Virus record (IMG/VR): IMGVR_UViG_3300036985_003763
Coordinates: 1-53,196 of that record
DNA length: 53,196 nucleotides
Origin: a virus
Strand: one strand, 5' to 3'
Shown: positions 26,111 to 34,192 of the stretch, one piece after another
Position numbering within the stretch: position 1 is the first letter of the stretch
How the letters are laid out: each line of letters starts with the position of its first letter
Program-made: the position numbers and the translations under genes
Notes under the pieces: model-generated
What the model saw: only the letters and a program-made list of their open reading frames with translations
What the model was told of the DNA's origin: nothing
The model's database searches: none

Positions 26111-28117
26111 TTAAATTTGCGCTAAAAAATATGATGTAGCGTTAATAACTGGGGGTACGGTTACTGTATTAAAACTTAACACACCAGCACCGTTTGTTGC
26201 TAAAACTTGTCCAGTAGTACCGTCTGCTCCTGGTAATTGCCAAGTTACGTTAGCCGCTATTGTATCAGGTGCTTTTAAAGATACATAATTTGTACCGTTG
26301 TCTGTATCTTCATACAGTTTTATATTCGCACCTGCCGCTGAAGTACCTAGTATGTCTAGATACCCTGTAACTGTATTTAAAGATATTGCGGCCCAACTTG
26401 CAGTTGTTCCATCTGTTGTTAGAAATTCCCCATTATGGGTTGCTTGTGGTGGTACTTGTGAAACAGGCGCCCAACTTGCATTAGCCCCATCTGTAGTTAC
26501 GAACTTACCTGCATTTCCTGCTTGCCCTGGTAATACTGTAGAGAACGCAGTAGATGTTACAAACGCAGTTGTTGCAAGTTTTGTAGTAGAGTCTCCTACA
26601 GTTTGCGTTGGTGCGGTTGGTGTGCCTGTAAATGCTGGGGATGCTAGTAATGCATAGTCTGCAGCAAGTACACCACCTAATCTTAAGGAGTTATCTGCTG
26701 TACCTGTAAAGGTACCTGAAAAAGCTGTTGCTGTTAACGTACCAGTTGAAGGGTTAAATGTAAGTTTAGTGCTGCTGACTTTTTCTGGTAGGTTGCCAGT
26801 AGTAGCCGTAACCCATGTAGGGTAGACCGTTGCTGCAGTAGCTACATCATCTGTAACACCTACATTTACTGTATTAGTTGCGTTTGTTGCTGACGTTGCT
26901 GTCGTTGCATTACCCGTTAAATTACCTGTAACGTTAGCATACAAGCCACCTACATCAAAGTAAGCTGCTTGAACACCACCTGCCGCAATAGCAAGTTGAT
27001 TAGTATTCTTGCGGTAAATACCTGTATCAGTATCTAGTGAGAAATTTAATGATGGGCTTGCTGCACTACCGTCTACTAAACTTAAAGTTGATGTTACTGC
27101 AACTGTTTGTGCCGCCGTGATGTTTGTACCATCGCAATAGATGATGTATGACTGATTAGACGTTAATCCTACTGTGGCGCCACTGCCCGTAGTAAATGTG
27201 AGGGTGTACCCGCCAATCGCACCAACGCGCAAGAAGTATACACTGGCTACCGATGGGATAGTCACAGTCATACTGCTTACTGGGGCATTGAAGAAATACC
27301 AAAGTTTATTTTGCGCTTGAGTAGGGGTAACTGTGTAAGATGATAAGCCAGTCAAGTCTACTGTTAACTGTGTCCACACATAGGTATTGCTACGACCGTA
27401 ACCAGCAGTGTAATACAACACGCCGTCGGTAGTTACAATACATGACTCGCCGGGTTGTAAATCTTTAGTTAAACTACCGTCAATTGTAACAGACGCAGAT
27501 GGGTCTAGCGTGACAGTTCCAGAGCCTTCATTAATAAAAATGAAGAAGTAACCATTGTATAGTGATGATGGGCTTGGTAATGCTAGTGTAGCTGTACCTG
27601 ATTTGTATACTAATGTTGTTGCATTGTCTGATGCACTAATAACATACGATGCGCCAATAGAGTTGTTTTCAACAATGTTATCAATTGCATCACCATCAAC
27701 ACGGTGACCTGCACCAGCCAATATACCAGCATCAGCACTAGAGGTACCAGTACCAAAAGTAGTGATATCGTATACACCTGCAGCAGTGTTATTGTTTGTC
27801 AGTACAAAATACTTTGCTACACCTGCAGTAATAGTAGTTAATGTATTACCCGCGTTGTCTTTTACTTCAAAGCTATTAGACCCTGCATTTTTAACAATAA
27901 AATCTTCACCAGTTGATACCTCTGTGGCATCTGGTAAAGTAATTGCTAGGCTGGCAGCTGAAGCAGTAATGTCATTGTTTTTGGCTAATACAAGGCCTGT
28001 ACCAGCATAGTTGTATGGCCAGTACGCCGTGGTATTGCTTGATATGGTGGTGGCTTGGTAGCCGTATTCTGATGGTGGCGTGACTTGACCACCAAAAACA
28101 TCAACAAAATTCGTCAT
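26111..28117 (-). CDS. tail fibre protein
   Basis: A 668-aa fibre. The C-terminal half has the classic phage fibre repeat LLASPAFTGTPTAPTQ followed by TKLATTAFV (about 495-525), and shaft segments of repeated short beta strands (GTVTLDPSASVTIDGS and similar). The N-terminal portion (VDVFGGQVTPPSEYGYQATT) is the probable attachment domain. Its ATG overlaps the adaptor gene stop by 4 nt, linking fibre and connector expression. The assignment of fibre is firm; receptor specificity cannot be read from sequence. Confidence 0.87.
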   Translation of the reverse strand: MTNFVDVFGGQVTPPSEYGYQATTISSNTTAYWPYNYAGTGLVLAKNNDITASAASLAITLPDATEVSTGEDFIVKNAGSNSFEVKDNAGNTLTTITAGVAKYFVLTNNNTAAGVYDITTFGTGTSSADAGILAGAGHRVDGDAIDNIVENNSIGASYVISASDNATTLVYKSGTATLALPSPSSLYNGYFFIFINEGSGTVTLDPSASVTIDGSLTKDLQPGESCIVTTDGVLYYTAGYGRSNTYVWTQLTVDLTGLSSYTVTPTQAQNKLWYFFNAPVSSMTVTIPSVASVYFLRVGAIGGYTLTFTTGSGATVGLTSNQSYIIYCDGTNITAAQTVAVTSTLSLVDGSAASPSLNFSLDTDTGIYRKNTNQLAIAAGGVQAAYFDVGGLYANVTGNLTGNATTATSATNATNTVNVGVTDDVATAATVYPTWVTATTGNLPEKVSSTKLTFNPSTGTLTATAFSGTFTGTADNSLRLGGVLAADYALLASPAFTGTPTAPTQTVGDSTTKLATTAFVTSTAFSTVLPGQAGNAGKFVTTDGANASWAPVSQVPPQATHNGEFLTTDGTTASWAAISLNTVTGYLDILGTSAAGANIKLYEDTDNGTNYVSLKAPDTIAANVTWQLPGADGTTGQVLATNGAGVLSFNTVTVPPVINATSYFLAQI

Positions 28118-28749
28118 GCTTCAGTCCTTAAATTTGCTTGGTCAATCGCACGACGCTGCGATTCTTGTTGGAAGTTTCTCACTGCCTCGTCATAGAACCC
28201 TTTAAATTCAGCAATACGTTCTGGTAATTTCAAGAACGGTTGTGCTTCTAGCAAAGCACCGTACAGAAGTAGCTGAGGGCAATAACGCGTAACCCAATTT
28301 GTTTGTGTTACTGTGTCCAATGGTTGTGGACGCTCGTAATAACTCAATTCAAAATTATACGCTAAATCAGGCGTAGCTGCTAAAAAGAAATGTTCGTAAT
28401 CGTAGTTTGCATAGTATTTTGGCACACTTGCTTCATTCGGGTTAGGCCAGTATGTACGGCAGTATTCATAACCACGCTCAAACAAGTATTGGCGTTGTGT
28501 GCCTACCATAATACTGAATGACGCTGTTTCACGCCATCTAACTGGTTTTTGATAAGTTGATTGGTTAGGTAATAACGTTCCCGACACAATTTTTAGCATG
28601 CCTAAACCGCGCAAGCTTGACGCAAGGCGGTTCTCAGCCATCATAATGAAACGTGGGATTTGATCAATAAATGGTTGATCATTACGTTCTGCGTATGTTT
28701 TGATGTCTTCTACGAGACTATCATAGGTCATTGCTGCTGCAGTTGTCAT
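28114..28749 (-). CDS. head-tail adaptor protein, SU10-like
   Basis: A 211-aa helical protein of the podovirus adaptor family: TYDSLVEDIKTYAERND and FIDQIPRFIMMAENRLA (about 8-45) are its typical opening, with RYCPQLLLYGALLEAQPFL (about 160-178) toward the C terminus. It would form the dodecameric ring beneath the portal. It overlaps the zinc-ribbon gene and the fibre gene by 4 nt each. Fits the SU10-like portal found upstream. Confidence 0.85.
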   Translation of the reverse strand: MTTAAAMTYDSLVEDIKTYAERNDQPFIDQIPRFIMMAENRLASSLRGLGMLKIVSGTLLPNQSTYQKPVRWRETASFSIMVGTQRQYLFERGYEYCRTYWPNPNEASVPKYYANYDYEHFFLAATPDLAYNFELSYYERPQPLDTVTQTNWVTRYCPQLLLYGALLEAQPFLKLPERIAEFKGFYDEAVRNFQQESQRRAIDQANLRTEA

Positions 28750-28979
28750 ATTTTAGTCGCTATGTCAGTGTCAGGTCTTGGGTATTTAACAGTAATATTC
28801 TCAGTTTTACGTGCTGGTAGACGCCATGGATCTTTAACATCCCAGCAATCTGGGCATACACGTAAGCCTGGGCTATTGCCGTCTGCTTTTAAATCATCTA
28901 GGTACATTTTAACATTGCAACGGTCACAGACCGCAATTGCCATTGTACCTTTATTCTTAGCCGGTAAATAAACTGGCAT
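28746..28979 (-). CDS. small zinc-ribbon protein
   Basis: A 77-aa protein with two Cys pairs, CDRC (about 18-21) and CPDC (about 42-45), separated by about 20 residues: a zinc-ribbon fold, followed by a basic tail. AGG lies 6-8 nt before the ATG. It is embedded in the connector block between the adaptor and the next connector protein, a position where small zinc proteins are often conserved in podoviruses. Role unknown. Confidence 0.78.
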   Translation of the reverse strand: MPVYLPAKNKGTMAIAVCDRCNVKMYLDDLKADGNSPGLRVCPDCWDVKDPWRLPARKTENITVKYPRPDTDIATKI

Positions 28980-28982
28980 AGG

Positions 28983-29975
28983 CTACCTATTGTATACACC
29001 AATGCCAGGCGTAAAGTATATTGGCGAGCCGTCTGTCTCACCGCCTTCAGTAACAGACATCCATTTATCATTTTCAGCAAGCACCATTTGTGCTTTATTA
29101 GCATCAATTTGCGGTATCTCAAAACATAAACGTGCCGCAAGTTGCCAAATAATGGCTTCATACCAACGTGATGGTAGCTCCATTGTTTCTGCTAGTGAGC
29201 CCACATCTTGTGGCTGACGATAGCGCCAAACAACTATCATATCTGTAGAGTTGTTGGATACTGGCCACACGCTAAATTGCGGATTGACCAATTTTTCGTA
29301 GTAGAAGTTTACTGATGGACGGCCTTGAATGTATTTATTAGGCAATGCTGCATAGTCGTCGCGGTTCATTTGCGGGACGGGTAACTCACTAATCATGTTG
29401 ATTAGCAGTAATTGCGTTGCTGTAAATGTTGCGCCAGACGCATATAGACGCCAGTATGTTGCGCCATTTGCATTACTTGTACCCACATCAAAATAAGCCA
29501 GCTGATTAACTGCTGGGAATAATGTGGTATCAATTGTGGTTGTTGTAGTCCAAGTTACACCATCTGAACTCGATTGTACGAGCAAATCAGAGGTTGGTAG
29601 GGCTGTTAACGTAAAACCGACGCGCACAATCGCCGTAGGAGACGCTAATTGTACTTGGTAGGTAGTAGCACTTGCACTATTCGTTCCCGTTTGATACGTG
29701 CACGTAGCGTAAGCCATATTGAGAATGTCGATAGTTCCAGGCGGCATTGGGTATACAACTTGGCCTGCAACTACTGGAATAATCTGTTTATCTACTGTCC
29801 AAAGATTAATACCCTTGGCGGATAGATTAAGTAAGAGTAAAAATAAGTTGTCTAGCGCTAGGCTAACAATTTCAGGGGTTTGCGCAGTGGCAGATATACC
29901 GCAACGACGCAAAGCGTGTTCAAGTACTTTCCTTGTTTCTACGGTGGTCCCACCGATTATCCCTGATGTTGTCAT
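28983..29975 (-). CDS. head-tail connector / tail protein with inserted beta domain
   Basis: A 330-aa protein. The first 85 residues (LRRCGISA, LFLLLLNLSAKGINLWTVDKQ, YPMPPGTIDILNM) and the last 130 (NRDDYAALPNKY, VVWRYRQPQDVGS, ELPSRWYEAIIWQLAARL) match a conserved podovirus connector/tail protein. About residues 95-190 form a Thr/Ser-rich insertion (LLVQSSSDGVTW, YWRLYASGA) resembling an F5/8-type C carbohydrate-binding sandwich. It probably lies in the neck/tail ring with the insertion exposed. Assignment from sequence feel and gene order. Confidence 0.78.
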   Translation of the reverse strand: MTTSGIIGGTTVETRKVLEHALRRCGISATAQTPEIVSLALDNLFLLLLNLSAKGINLWTVDKQIIPVVAGQVVYPMPPGTIDILNMAYATCTYQTGTNSASATTYQVQLASPTAIVRVGFTLTALPTSDLLVQSSSDGVTWTTTTTIDTTLFPAVNQLAYFDVGTSNANGATYWRLYASGATFTATQLLLINMISELPVPQMNRDDYAALPNKYIQGRPSVNFYYEKLVNPQFSVWPVSNNSTDMIVVWRYRQPQDVGSLAETMELPSRWYEAIIWQLAARLCFEIPQIDANKAQMVLAENDKWMSVTEGGETDGSPIYFTPGIGVYNR

Positions 29976-30133
29976 TTACTTTTTCCGTTTAGGTAACTTC
30001 CTTTTCCCTGCAGCTTTATCCGCCGCCACAAAGTCTTTACCGACTTCCATTGGGATGCCTACTTTTTTAGAAAACTTTTCTGAATGCGCTACGGCGTCCA
30101 TTAGCTTTTTTGTGCTTTAGATTTGCTAGGCAT
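29976..30133 (-). pseudogene. small basic phage protein split by a one-base frame change
   Basis: Starting at ATG 30133 the frame reads MPSKSKAQKS then stops. The -1 frame continues through ATG 30101 as MDAVAHSEKFSKKVGIPMEV and a Lys-rich end, closing at 29976. Joined across the run of six A (30106-30111 on the complement) they give a ~52-aa product that I recall as a common small basic protein (MPSKSKAQ..LM.AVA... .KKVGIP..VGKDF..ADK) beside phage connector genes. Either one A was lost (real or sequencing error), or a -1 ribosomal slip on A6 joins the parts, or only the 41-aa C-terminal ORF is made. Confidence 0.7.
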
Positions 30134-30134
30134 T

Positions 30135-30419
30135 TTACACGTATAAAATGTTTACAGTGGCTGTACCACCGCATACAACATACAAACCATTTTTAGCTGC
30201 TATGCCTGGACCACCAAAGTGAATGACTTCGCCTACTGCTAATGATGATTTTGTAAACAATACTACACCTGAAGCTGCTGTATTATCGTAAACAGTTACT
30301 GTGCCTGACGTTGAAGCGGTTACCGTTAATCCATAAAACCCTGCTGGGCTACCTTTAACAAGTACGCCTGCCGCTTGTGTAACGACTGCATACCCTAACC
30401 TAGGTGAGATTGCGCTCAT
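30135..30419 (-). CDS. small beta-rich head/decoration protein
   Basis: A 94-aa protein of short beta strands (GFYGLTVTASTSGTVTVYDN, then VGEVIHFGGPGIAAKNGLYVVCGG), the composition of small head-decoration or fibre-tip proteins. AAAGGA precedes the ATG. It follows a 249-aa structural protein after a 60-nt gap that is G-rich on the minus strand but has no convincing hairpin. Function inferred from fold impression and place. Confidence 0.7.
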   Translation of the reverse strand: MSAISPRLGYAVVTQAAGVLVKGSPAGFYGLTVTASTSGTVTVYDNTAASGVVLFTKSSLAVGEVIHFGGPGIAAKNGLYVVCGGTATVNILYV

Positions 30420-30479
30420 ATCTTTATCCTTTACTGATAATTAGGAAGCCCCAGGTTACCCTAGAGCCCCCAATCATAG

Positions 30480-31229
30480 TTATGCTGAGTACTGAGTTAA
30501 GCCTAATGCGCCAACACGTGTTGCGCTAGGACCTGAAGCAATACCTGCAAGAGCTAGAGCTACAACCACACGTTTAACACCGTCTGCTGCTGAAGGTAGA
30601 GTTAAGCGACCGCGTACATCACCTGTTGTTGCAGATACTGTTGTTGCGTCAGCTACTGTGAATGCTGATAAAGCAACTGCTGTGGCATTGAAGTTAGCAC
30701 CAACTACATAATCACGAACTGGTAAGCGGTATGGTAGACCTAATACATCGCCATAACCAGCAGTAATGCTTGTTGATGTGGCTGATTGAGTGATAGAGAT
30801 TACATACTTGTATGTTTTAACGCTTGTTACAGTTGCAGAACCAGCTGGGCCAGTAATTGTTTCTGTCATTTTTTGACCGTATTGGTCAAAACCAGTAATT
30901 GTGTATGTAACGCCAGCATTACTTGTGCCTGATGCTGAAGTCAATGTAACAACGCGAGGCACGTCTAATGTGTAACGGGTAACACCGCTTGGATCGTTAG
31001 TAATGGCTGTAACGCCTGTACCAGCTGTTAATGTTAAGCTAGTAGCACCAGTTGGTGATTGTGAAGCAGCTAAACCTGCTGTTTGTAATGTTAAAGGCAC
31101 AACATCCCAAATATAAACGCGACCCATAGGGCCTACGCCTAATTCCATTGGTGATGGACCTGCTGTATTTGAAGCGCCGTTAGTACCAGTAAAAACTGGA
31201 CCCAGCATTAAATCATCTGAAATTTGCAT
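30480..31229 (-). CDS. structural protein, probable decoration or head protein
   Basis: A 249-aa Thr/Ser/Ala-rich beta protein starting MQISDDLMLGPVFTG, with a middle VTYTITGFDQYGQKMTETITG of Ig-like character and GVKRVVVALALAGIASG near the end. It is the first gene after the capsid-module terminator and the inserted endonuclease, and probably has its own promoter at 31293-31322. The 69-nt leader contains two adjacent or overlapping small hairpins (31254-31269 and 31268-31282). Family not recognised with certainty. Confidence 0.75.
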   Translation of the reverse strand: MQISDDLMLGPVFTGTNGASNTAGPSPMELGVGPMGRVYIWDVVPLTLQTAGLAASQSPTGATSLTLTAGTGVTAITNDPSGVTRYTLDVPRVVTLTSASGTSNAGVTYTITGFDQYGQKMTETITGPAGSATVTSVKTYKYVISITQSATSTSITAGYGDVLGLPYRLPVRDYVVGANFNATAVALSAFTVADATTVSATTGDVRGRLTLPSAADGVKRVVVALALAGIASGPSATRVGALGLTQYSA

Positions 31230-31292
31230 TTTATTTTTTCCTTATGGCTTGAACCACTCAGGTTAGTGGGCGGTACACGCCCGAATACATGC

Positions 31293-31322
31293 TTTATATC
31301 ACACATCGCCAGTCTTCAGCAA
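31293..31322 (-). promoter_or_regulatory. putative extended -10 promoter for the 249-aa gene
   Basis: On the minus strand TTGCTG (31317-31322) and TATAAA (31293-31298) are 18 nt apart, and TGA directly before TATAAA supplies the TGN of an extended -10. It overlaps the end of the endonuclease gene, which would restore expression of downstream structural genes after the capsid terminator. Confidence 0.5.
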
Positions 31323-31997
31323 GTAGTTTATCGCTGATTTTAAAAGTTTTTCGTCGTGTTTTAGCAGCCCAATTGCAGTGTTACATGCTGAACATAAAAG
31401 ACCTCTAATTTCATTAGTTTCATGACAATGGTCTACTGATAATGCAAATGTAACCCCTTTATTTTTATTTGTTTCTTCTTTCTTACATATTGCGCAAACT
31501 TTATTTTGTGTTGTAAGCATTTGCGTGTAATCTTCTAAAGTTATCCCGTATTTTTTTTGAAGTTCCTTATCTTTAAAATATTCAGGATTGTGTGTTCTAT
31601 ATGTTTTTTGGTTGTTTGCATTACTTTGCCTGCTAGTTAAATCTCTATTTTTAAGTGCCCAGCGCACATTGTCTTTTGCATATTTTTTTAAAGTGTCTAT
31701 TCTTTTTAAGGCATATGCATCTTGTGGTTTTTCACCTGCATCCTTTATAAAATTTTCAAACTTTTTCCATTCGTCACAAATCAACAATCCTTTATTTAAT
31801 CGCGTAATACTTCTCCAAGTATTATATAAAGGATGCTTACTTATATTTTCATCATTAATTATTTTTTTACCTACTTCATCTGATGTAGTGCCATGTCTTT
31901 TTAATCTTTTATAATGCTTTTCGCATAATTGTTTTGCACACTGTGGTGCGTTACAACTTATTACGCTACATTTTGGTTGCGTTGGAAAATTGCTCAT
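31299..31997 (-). CDS. recombination endonuclease VII-type homing nuclease
   Basis: A 232-aa AT-rich gene. Its C terminus matches the endonuclease VII family: YGITLEDYTQMLTTQNKVC, CAICKKEE, SVDHCHETNEIRGLLCSACN and AIGLLKHDEKLL. The pairs CAIC and CSAC bind zinc and DHCH is catalytic. The N terminus has a further Cys-rich finger (CSVISCNAPQCAKQLC). It starts immediately after the terminator of the capsid gene, and its ribosome site (AAGGG) lies inside the terminator stem. A free-standing mobile endonuclease is more likely than a packaging resolvase, given the insertion pattern. Confidence 0.9.
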   Translation of the reverse strand: MSNFPTQPKCSVISCNAPQCAKQLCEKHYKRLKRHGTTSDEVGKKIINDENISKHPLYNTWRSITRLNKGLLICDEWKKFENFIKDAGEKPQDAYALKRIDTLKKYAKDNVRWALKNRDLTSRQSNANNQKTYRTHNPEYFKDKELQKKYGITLEDYTQMLTTQNKVCAICKKEETNKNKGVTFALSVDHCHETNEIRGLLCSACNTAIGLLKHDEKLLKSAINYLLKTGDV

Positions 31998-32036
31998 AAA
32001 AAAATACCCTTACCTAGTTAAAAGTAAGGGTATTTT
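31998..32036 (-). terminator. intrinsic terminator after the major capsid gene
   Basis: A perfect 13-bp stem (arms 32001-32013 and 32024-32036, AAAATACCCTTAC on the + strand) with a 10-nt loop; on the minus strand it runs into seven T (32004-31998). It lies 42 nt after the capsid stop. The downstream arm contains the ribosome site of the endonuclease gene that begins at 31997. Confidence 0.9.
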
Positions 32037-32078
32037 ATACTACATTAGACTAGTTTACAACTAGTCTGGACAACTTGG

Positions 32079-33008
32079 CTACGTACCTGGTGTTCCAAAG
32101 ACTGTTCTCCAGTCGGTCCATCCAGAGCCAAAACGCATTGTTGTTTTGTAGCGCATAGAGTCAGTCTCGAAGTCACCTTCCATAGATTTCTCTAATTTAC
32201 GACGCCATAAAACTTTCAAGCCGTTTTGTGCATCAGTTGTAACCCACCATGCTGTACCTGATGTTAGACGTGATAGAACTACAACACCGCTTAACAAGTT
32301 CATTGATTGAACTGGGTTAAGGTCGTTGTTGTTAGTACCAGCGCGTAACACTGATTTCAACAATACTTCAGCTTGCAACATGTTTGCTGGTGCAACTGTA
32401 AGTTTTTGTGGAGTTAATGTGATCTTTTTGCCACGTGGATCAGCTGCTTGGCGGATTTGAATCAACATTTGTTCTAGAGATGTTTGAGACAAAGCTGCAG
32501 AAGTAGCTAATAAGTTAGAGGCTGAAGGATCACCAGCTGGAACTGCTAAAGCAGCTTGGTGGTTGTTAACGCACAATGCAGAGCCGTCACCGCCAGTGTA
32601 TGAAGCGTTAAATGCACGGTTCAAGTGGTTAGCTGTAACAGTTTCTAACGTTTCTGTCATTGATTGAGCCAAGTGTTTAGAGAAAATAGAACCAATACGT
32701 ACATGGTCACCATCTTCAACTAAAACTTTAGTCAATGCAAAGCCCATACCATATACATCGTATGGGTAACGTTTAATGAACAATTGACCGCCTTGATCAT
32801 AAGGAACGCGAGTGCCGTCCGGCATAACTGGGGCTGAGCCCATACCGTACAACATTGGTTCTTCATGGTAAGAACGTGCAATACCATTTTCTTCACTGAA
32901 AATTTGTGAATATTCGTCTTTACGTTGGTCGTATACACCGTCGAACACTTGGTTCAGAATCGGTTCTACAACGGCACGAAAGTCCGTACTTCTCATTGGA
33001 ATAGCCAT
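32079..33008 (-). CDS. major capsid protein
   Basis: A 309-aa protein with the layout of an HK97-fold capsid subunit: a helical N arm (FRAVVEPILNQVFDGVYDQ), the run KRYPYDVYGMGFALTKVLVEDG, then QAADPRGKKITLTPQKLTVAP and a C-terminal RYKTTMRFGSGWTDWRTVFG. This end recurs in capsid proteins of the SU10/Mu-gpT-like group. A strong ribosome site (AGGAG, 9 nt) and a dedicated terminator mark it as a highly expressed product. No propeptide protease gene is visible nearby. It follows the scaffold and decoration genes. Confidence 0.85.
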   Translation of the reverse strand: MAIPMRSTDFRAVVEPILNQVFDGVYDQRKDEYSQIFSEENGIARSYHEEPMLYGMGSAPVMPDGTRVPYDQGGQLFIKRYPYDVYGMGFALTKVLVEDGDHVRIGSIFSKHLAQSMTETLETVTANHLNRAFNASYTGGDGSALCVNNHQAALAVPAGDPSASNLLATSAALSQTSLEQMLIQIRQAADPRGKKITLTPQKLTVAPANMLQAEVLLKSVLRAGTNNNDLNPVQSMNLLSGVVVLSRLTSGTAWWVTTDAQNGLKVLWRRKLEKSMEGDFETDSMRYKTTMRFGSGWTDWRTVFGTPGT

Positions 33009-33024
33009 TTAGTTTAGCTCCTTA

Positions 33025-33597
33025 TTAAATAGCGTTAGGTGTGGTGATTACTTGGCTTTGTCCAACTTTTACACGTACGATGGTGAATGCATCACCCCAT
33101 GCGTTATTAGTTTGTTGACCAAGACCTAGAATACGCCATTGTCTAACAGTAGCAGCGCCAGACAGACTAGCTGACAAGCGTGTACCTGTTGTACCTGTAT
33201 TAGTGTTACCAGCAACGATAGTTGCATCGGCAGAATCACCGACAGCAGTAACAGGAATAGAACCAGCAGCTTGAACTTCGAAAATGGTGAATGGATCATC
33301 ATTAACGTAGAACACAATGTTGGTTGCACCAGTAGTAGTACCTGGCCAGTAAGGAGACTCTGTTGGTTTACCATTTGCATCAGTGTATTCACAACCAGCA
33401 AATACGCCAATGATAGCGTCTGAACCAGTTGAAATATTGATAACATCGGTAGTACCAGTTAATTTAACTGGATCGCCACGATAAATCGCAGCTGACGGAC
33501 CGTTTGCAGTTGTCGGTGTGTAAATGCTAACCGGCATGCTTAGGCCAGACGGATGATACACAGGTACAAAGCCCTGTGGAGCAAGTGTTGCTGACAT
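33025..33597 (-). CDS. head decoration-type protein
   Basis: A 190-aa beta-rich protein (MSATLAPQGFVPVYHPSGL, YRGDPVKLTGTTDVINI, YWPGTTTGATNIVFYVNDDP), directly upstream of and co-transcribed with the capsid gene. Size, beta content and location fit a capsid decoration or cement protein. AAAGGA precedes the ATG with an 8-nt AT spacer. Confidence 0.78.
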   Translation of the reverse strand: MSATLAPQGFVPVYHPSGLSMPVSIYTPTTANGPSAAIYRGDPVKLTGTTDVINISTGSDAIIGVFAGCEYTDANGKPTESPYWPGTTTGATNIVFYVNDDPFTIFEVQAAGSIPVTAVGDSADATIVAGNTNTGTTGTRLSASLSGAATVRQWRILGLGQQTNNAWGDAFTIVRVKVGQSQVITTPNAI

Positions 33598-33617
33598 AAT
33601 ATATATCCTTTAAAAAA

Positions 33618-34181
33618 TTAAAATATTGGTGTAGGGCCTGATTTACGACCCAATTTTTCAAAGTCACCTTCTACAATGCCTAGTGAACGACCTGAGCTAT
33701 CTAATTCTTGAGTAGCACTAACGCGATCATAAATCGAGTTCTCTTGCTCATTAGGAATATCATGATGATAAATGGTCATCAAATCTTGATAGACCTCATC
33801 AGGAATCTTAAATAACAACATTTCGTTACAGGCTACACACCCTTCAAATTCACCCTCTGAAGCTGTAAACTGCGAACCAAAACCCGGTACTTCTGTGGAT
33901 TTTACTGGCATATAGCCACGCTGAATACGCTTATATACTGGGTCAGTACTGTTAGTTGTAGACAACCAGCAGCAATGGAACCCCGGAATTTTCGGCGGAG
34001 TAGGAAGCACTTCTTGTACCCAGTCACGACGCAACATCGCACGACGTTCTTCTGCGGATAGGGCACTGCCATCTTTGTTTACGCGGTTAGCATCCGCGTT
34101 ATCACGGGAGCCTCGAACGGCCTCACCATTAGACTTCTTCAAACGTTCGTCTGAACCTAGTACTTTATTGGTATCGCTCAT
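33618..34181 (-). CDS. conserved head-module protein
   Basis: A 187-aa protein with charged N-terminal 50 residues and the motif WVQEVLPTPPKIPGFHCCWL (about 54-73), which I recall from the head modules of related podoviruses without a known function. Further Cys occur at FEGCVACNE (about 113-121). It lies between scaffold and decoration genes. AAGGAG precedes the ATG. Confidence 0.75.
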   Translation of the reverse strand: MSDTNKVLGSDERLKKSNGEAVRGSRDNADANRVNKDGSALSAEERRAMLRRDWVQEVLPTPPKIPGFHCCWLSTTNSTDPVYKRIQRGYMPVKSTEVPGFGSQFTASEGEFEGCVACNEMLLFKIPDEVYQDLMTIYHHDIPNEQENSIYDRVSATQELDSSGRSLGIVEGDFEKLGRKSGPTPIF

Positions 34182-34192
34182 TTCACTGCTCC

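Noticed and set aside
30430-30479. Terminator or G-quadruplex after the 249-aa gene
   Set aside because: Three G-runs only and no hairpin followed by T; evidence too weak.
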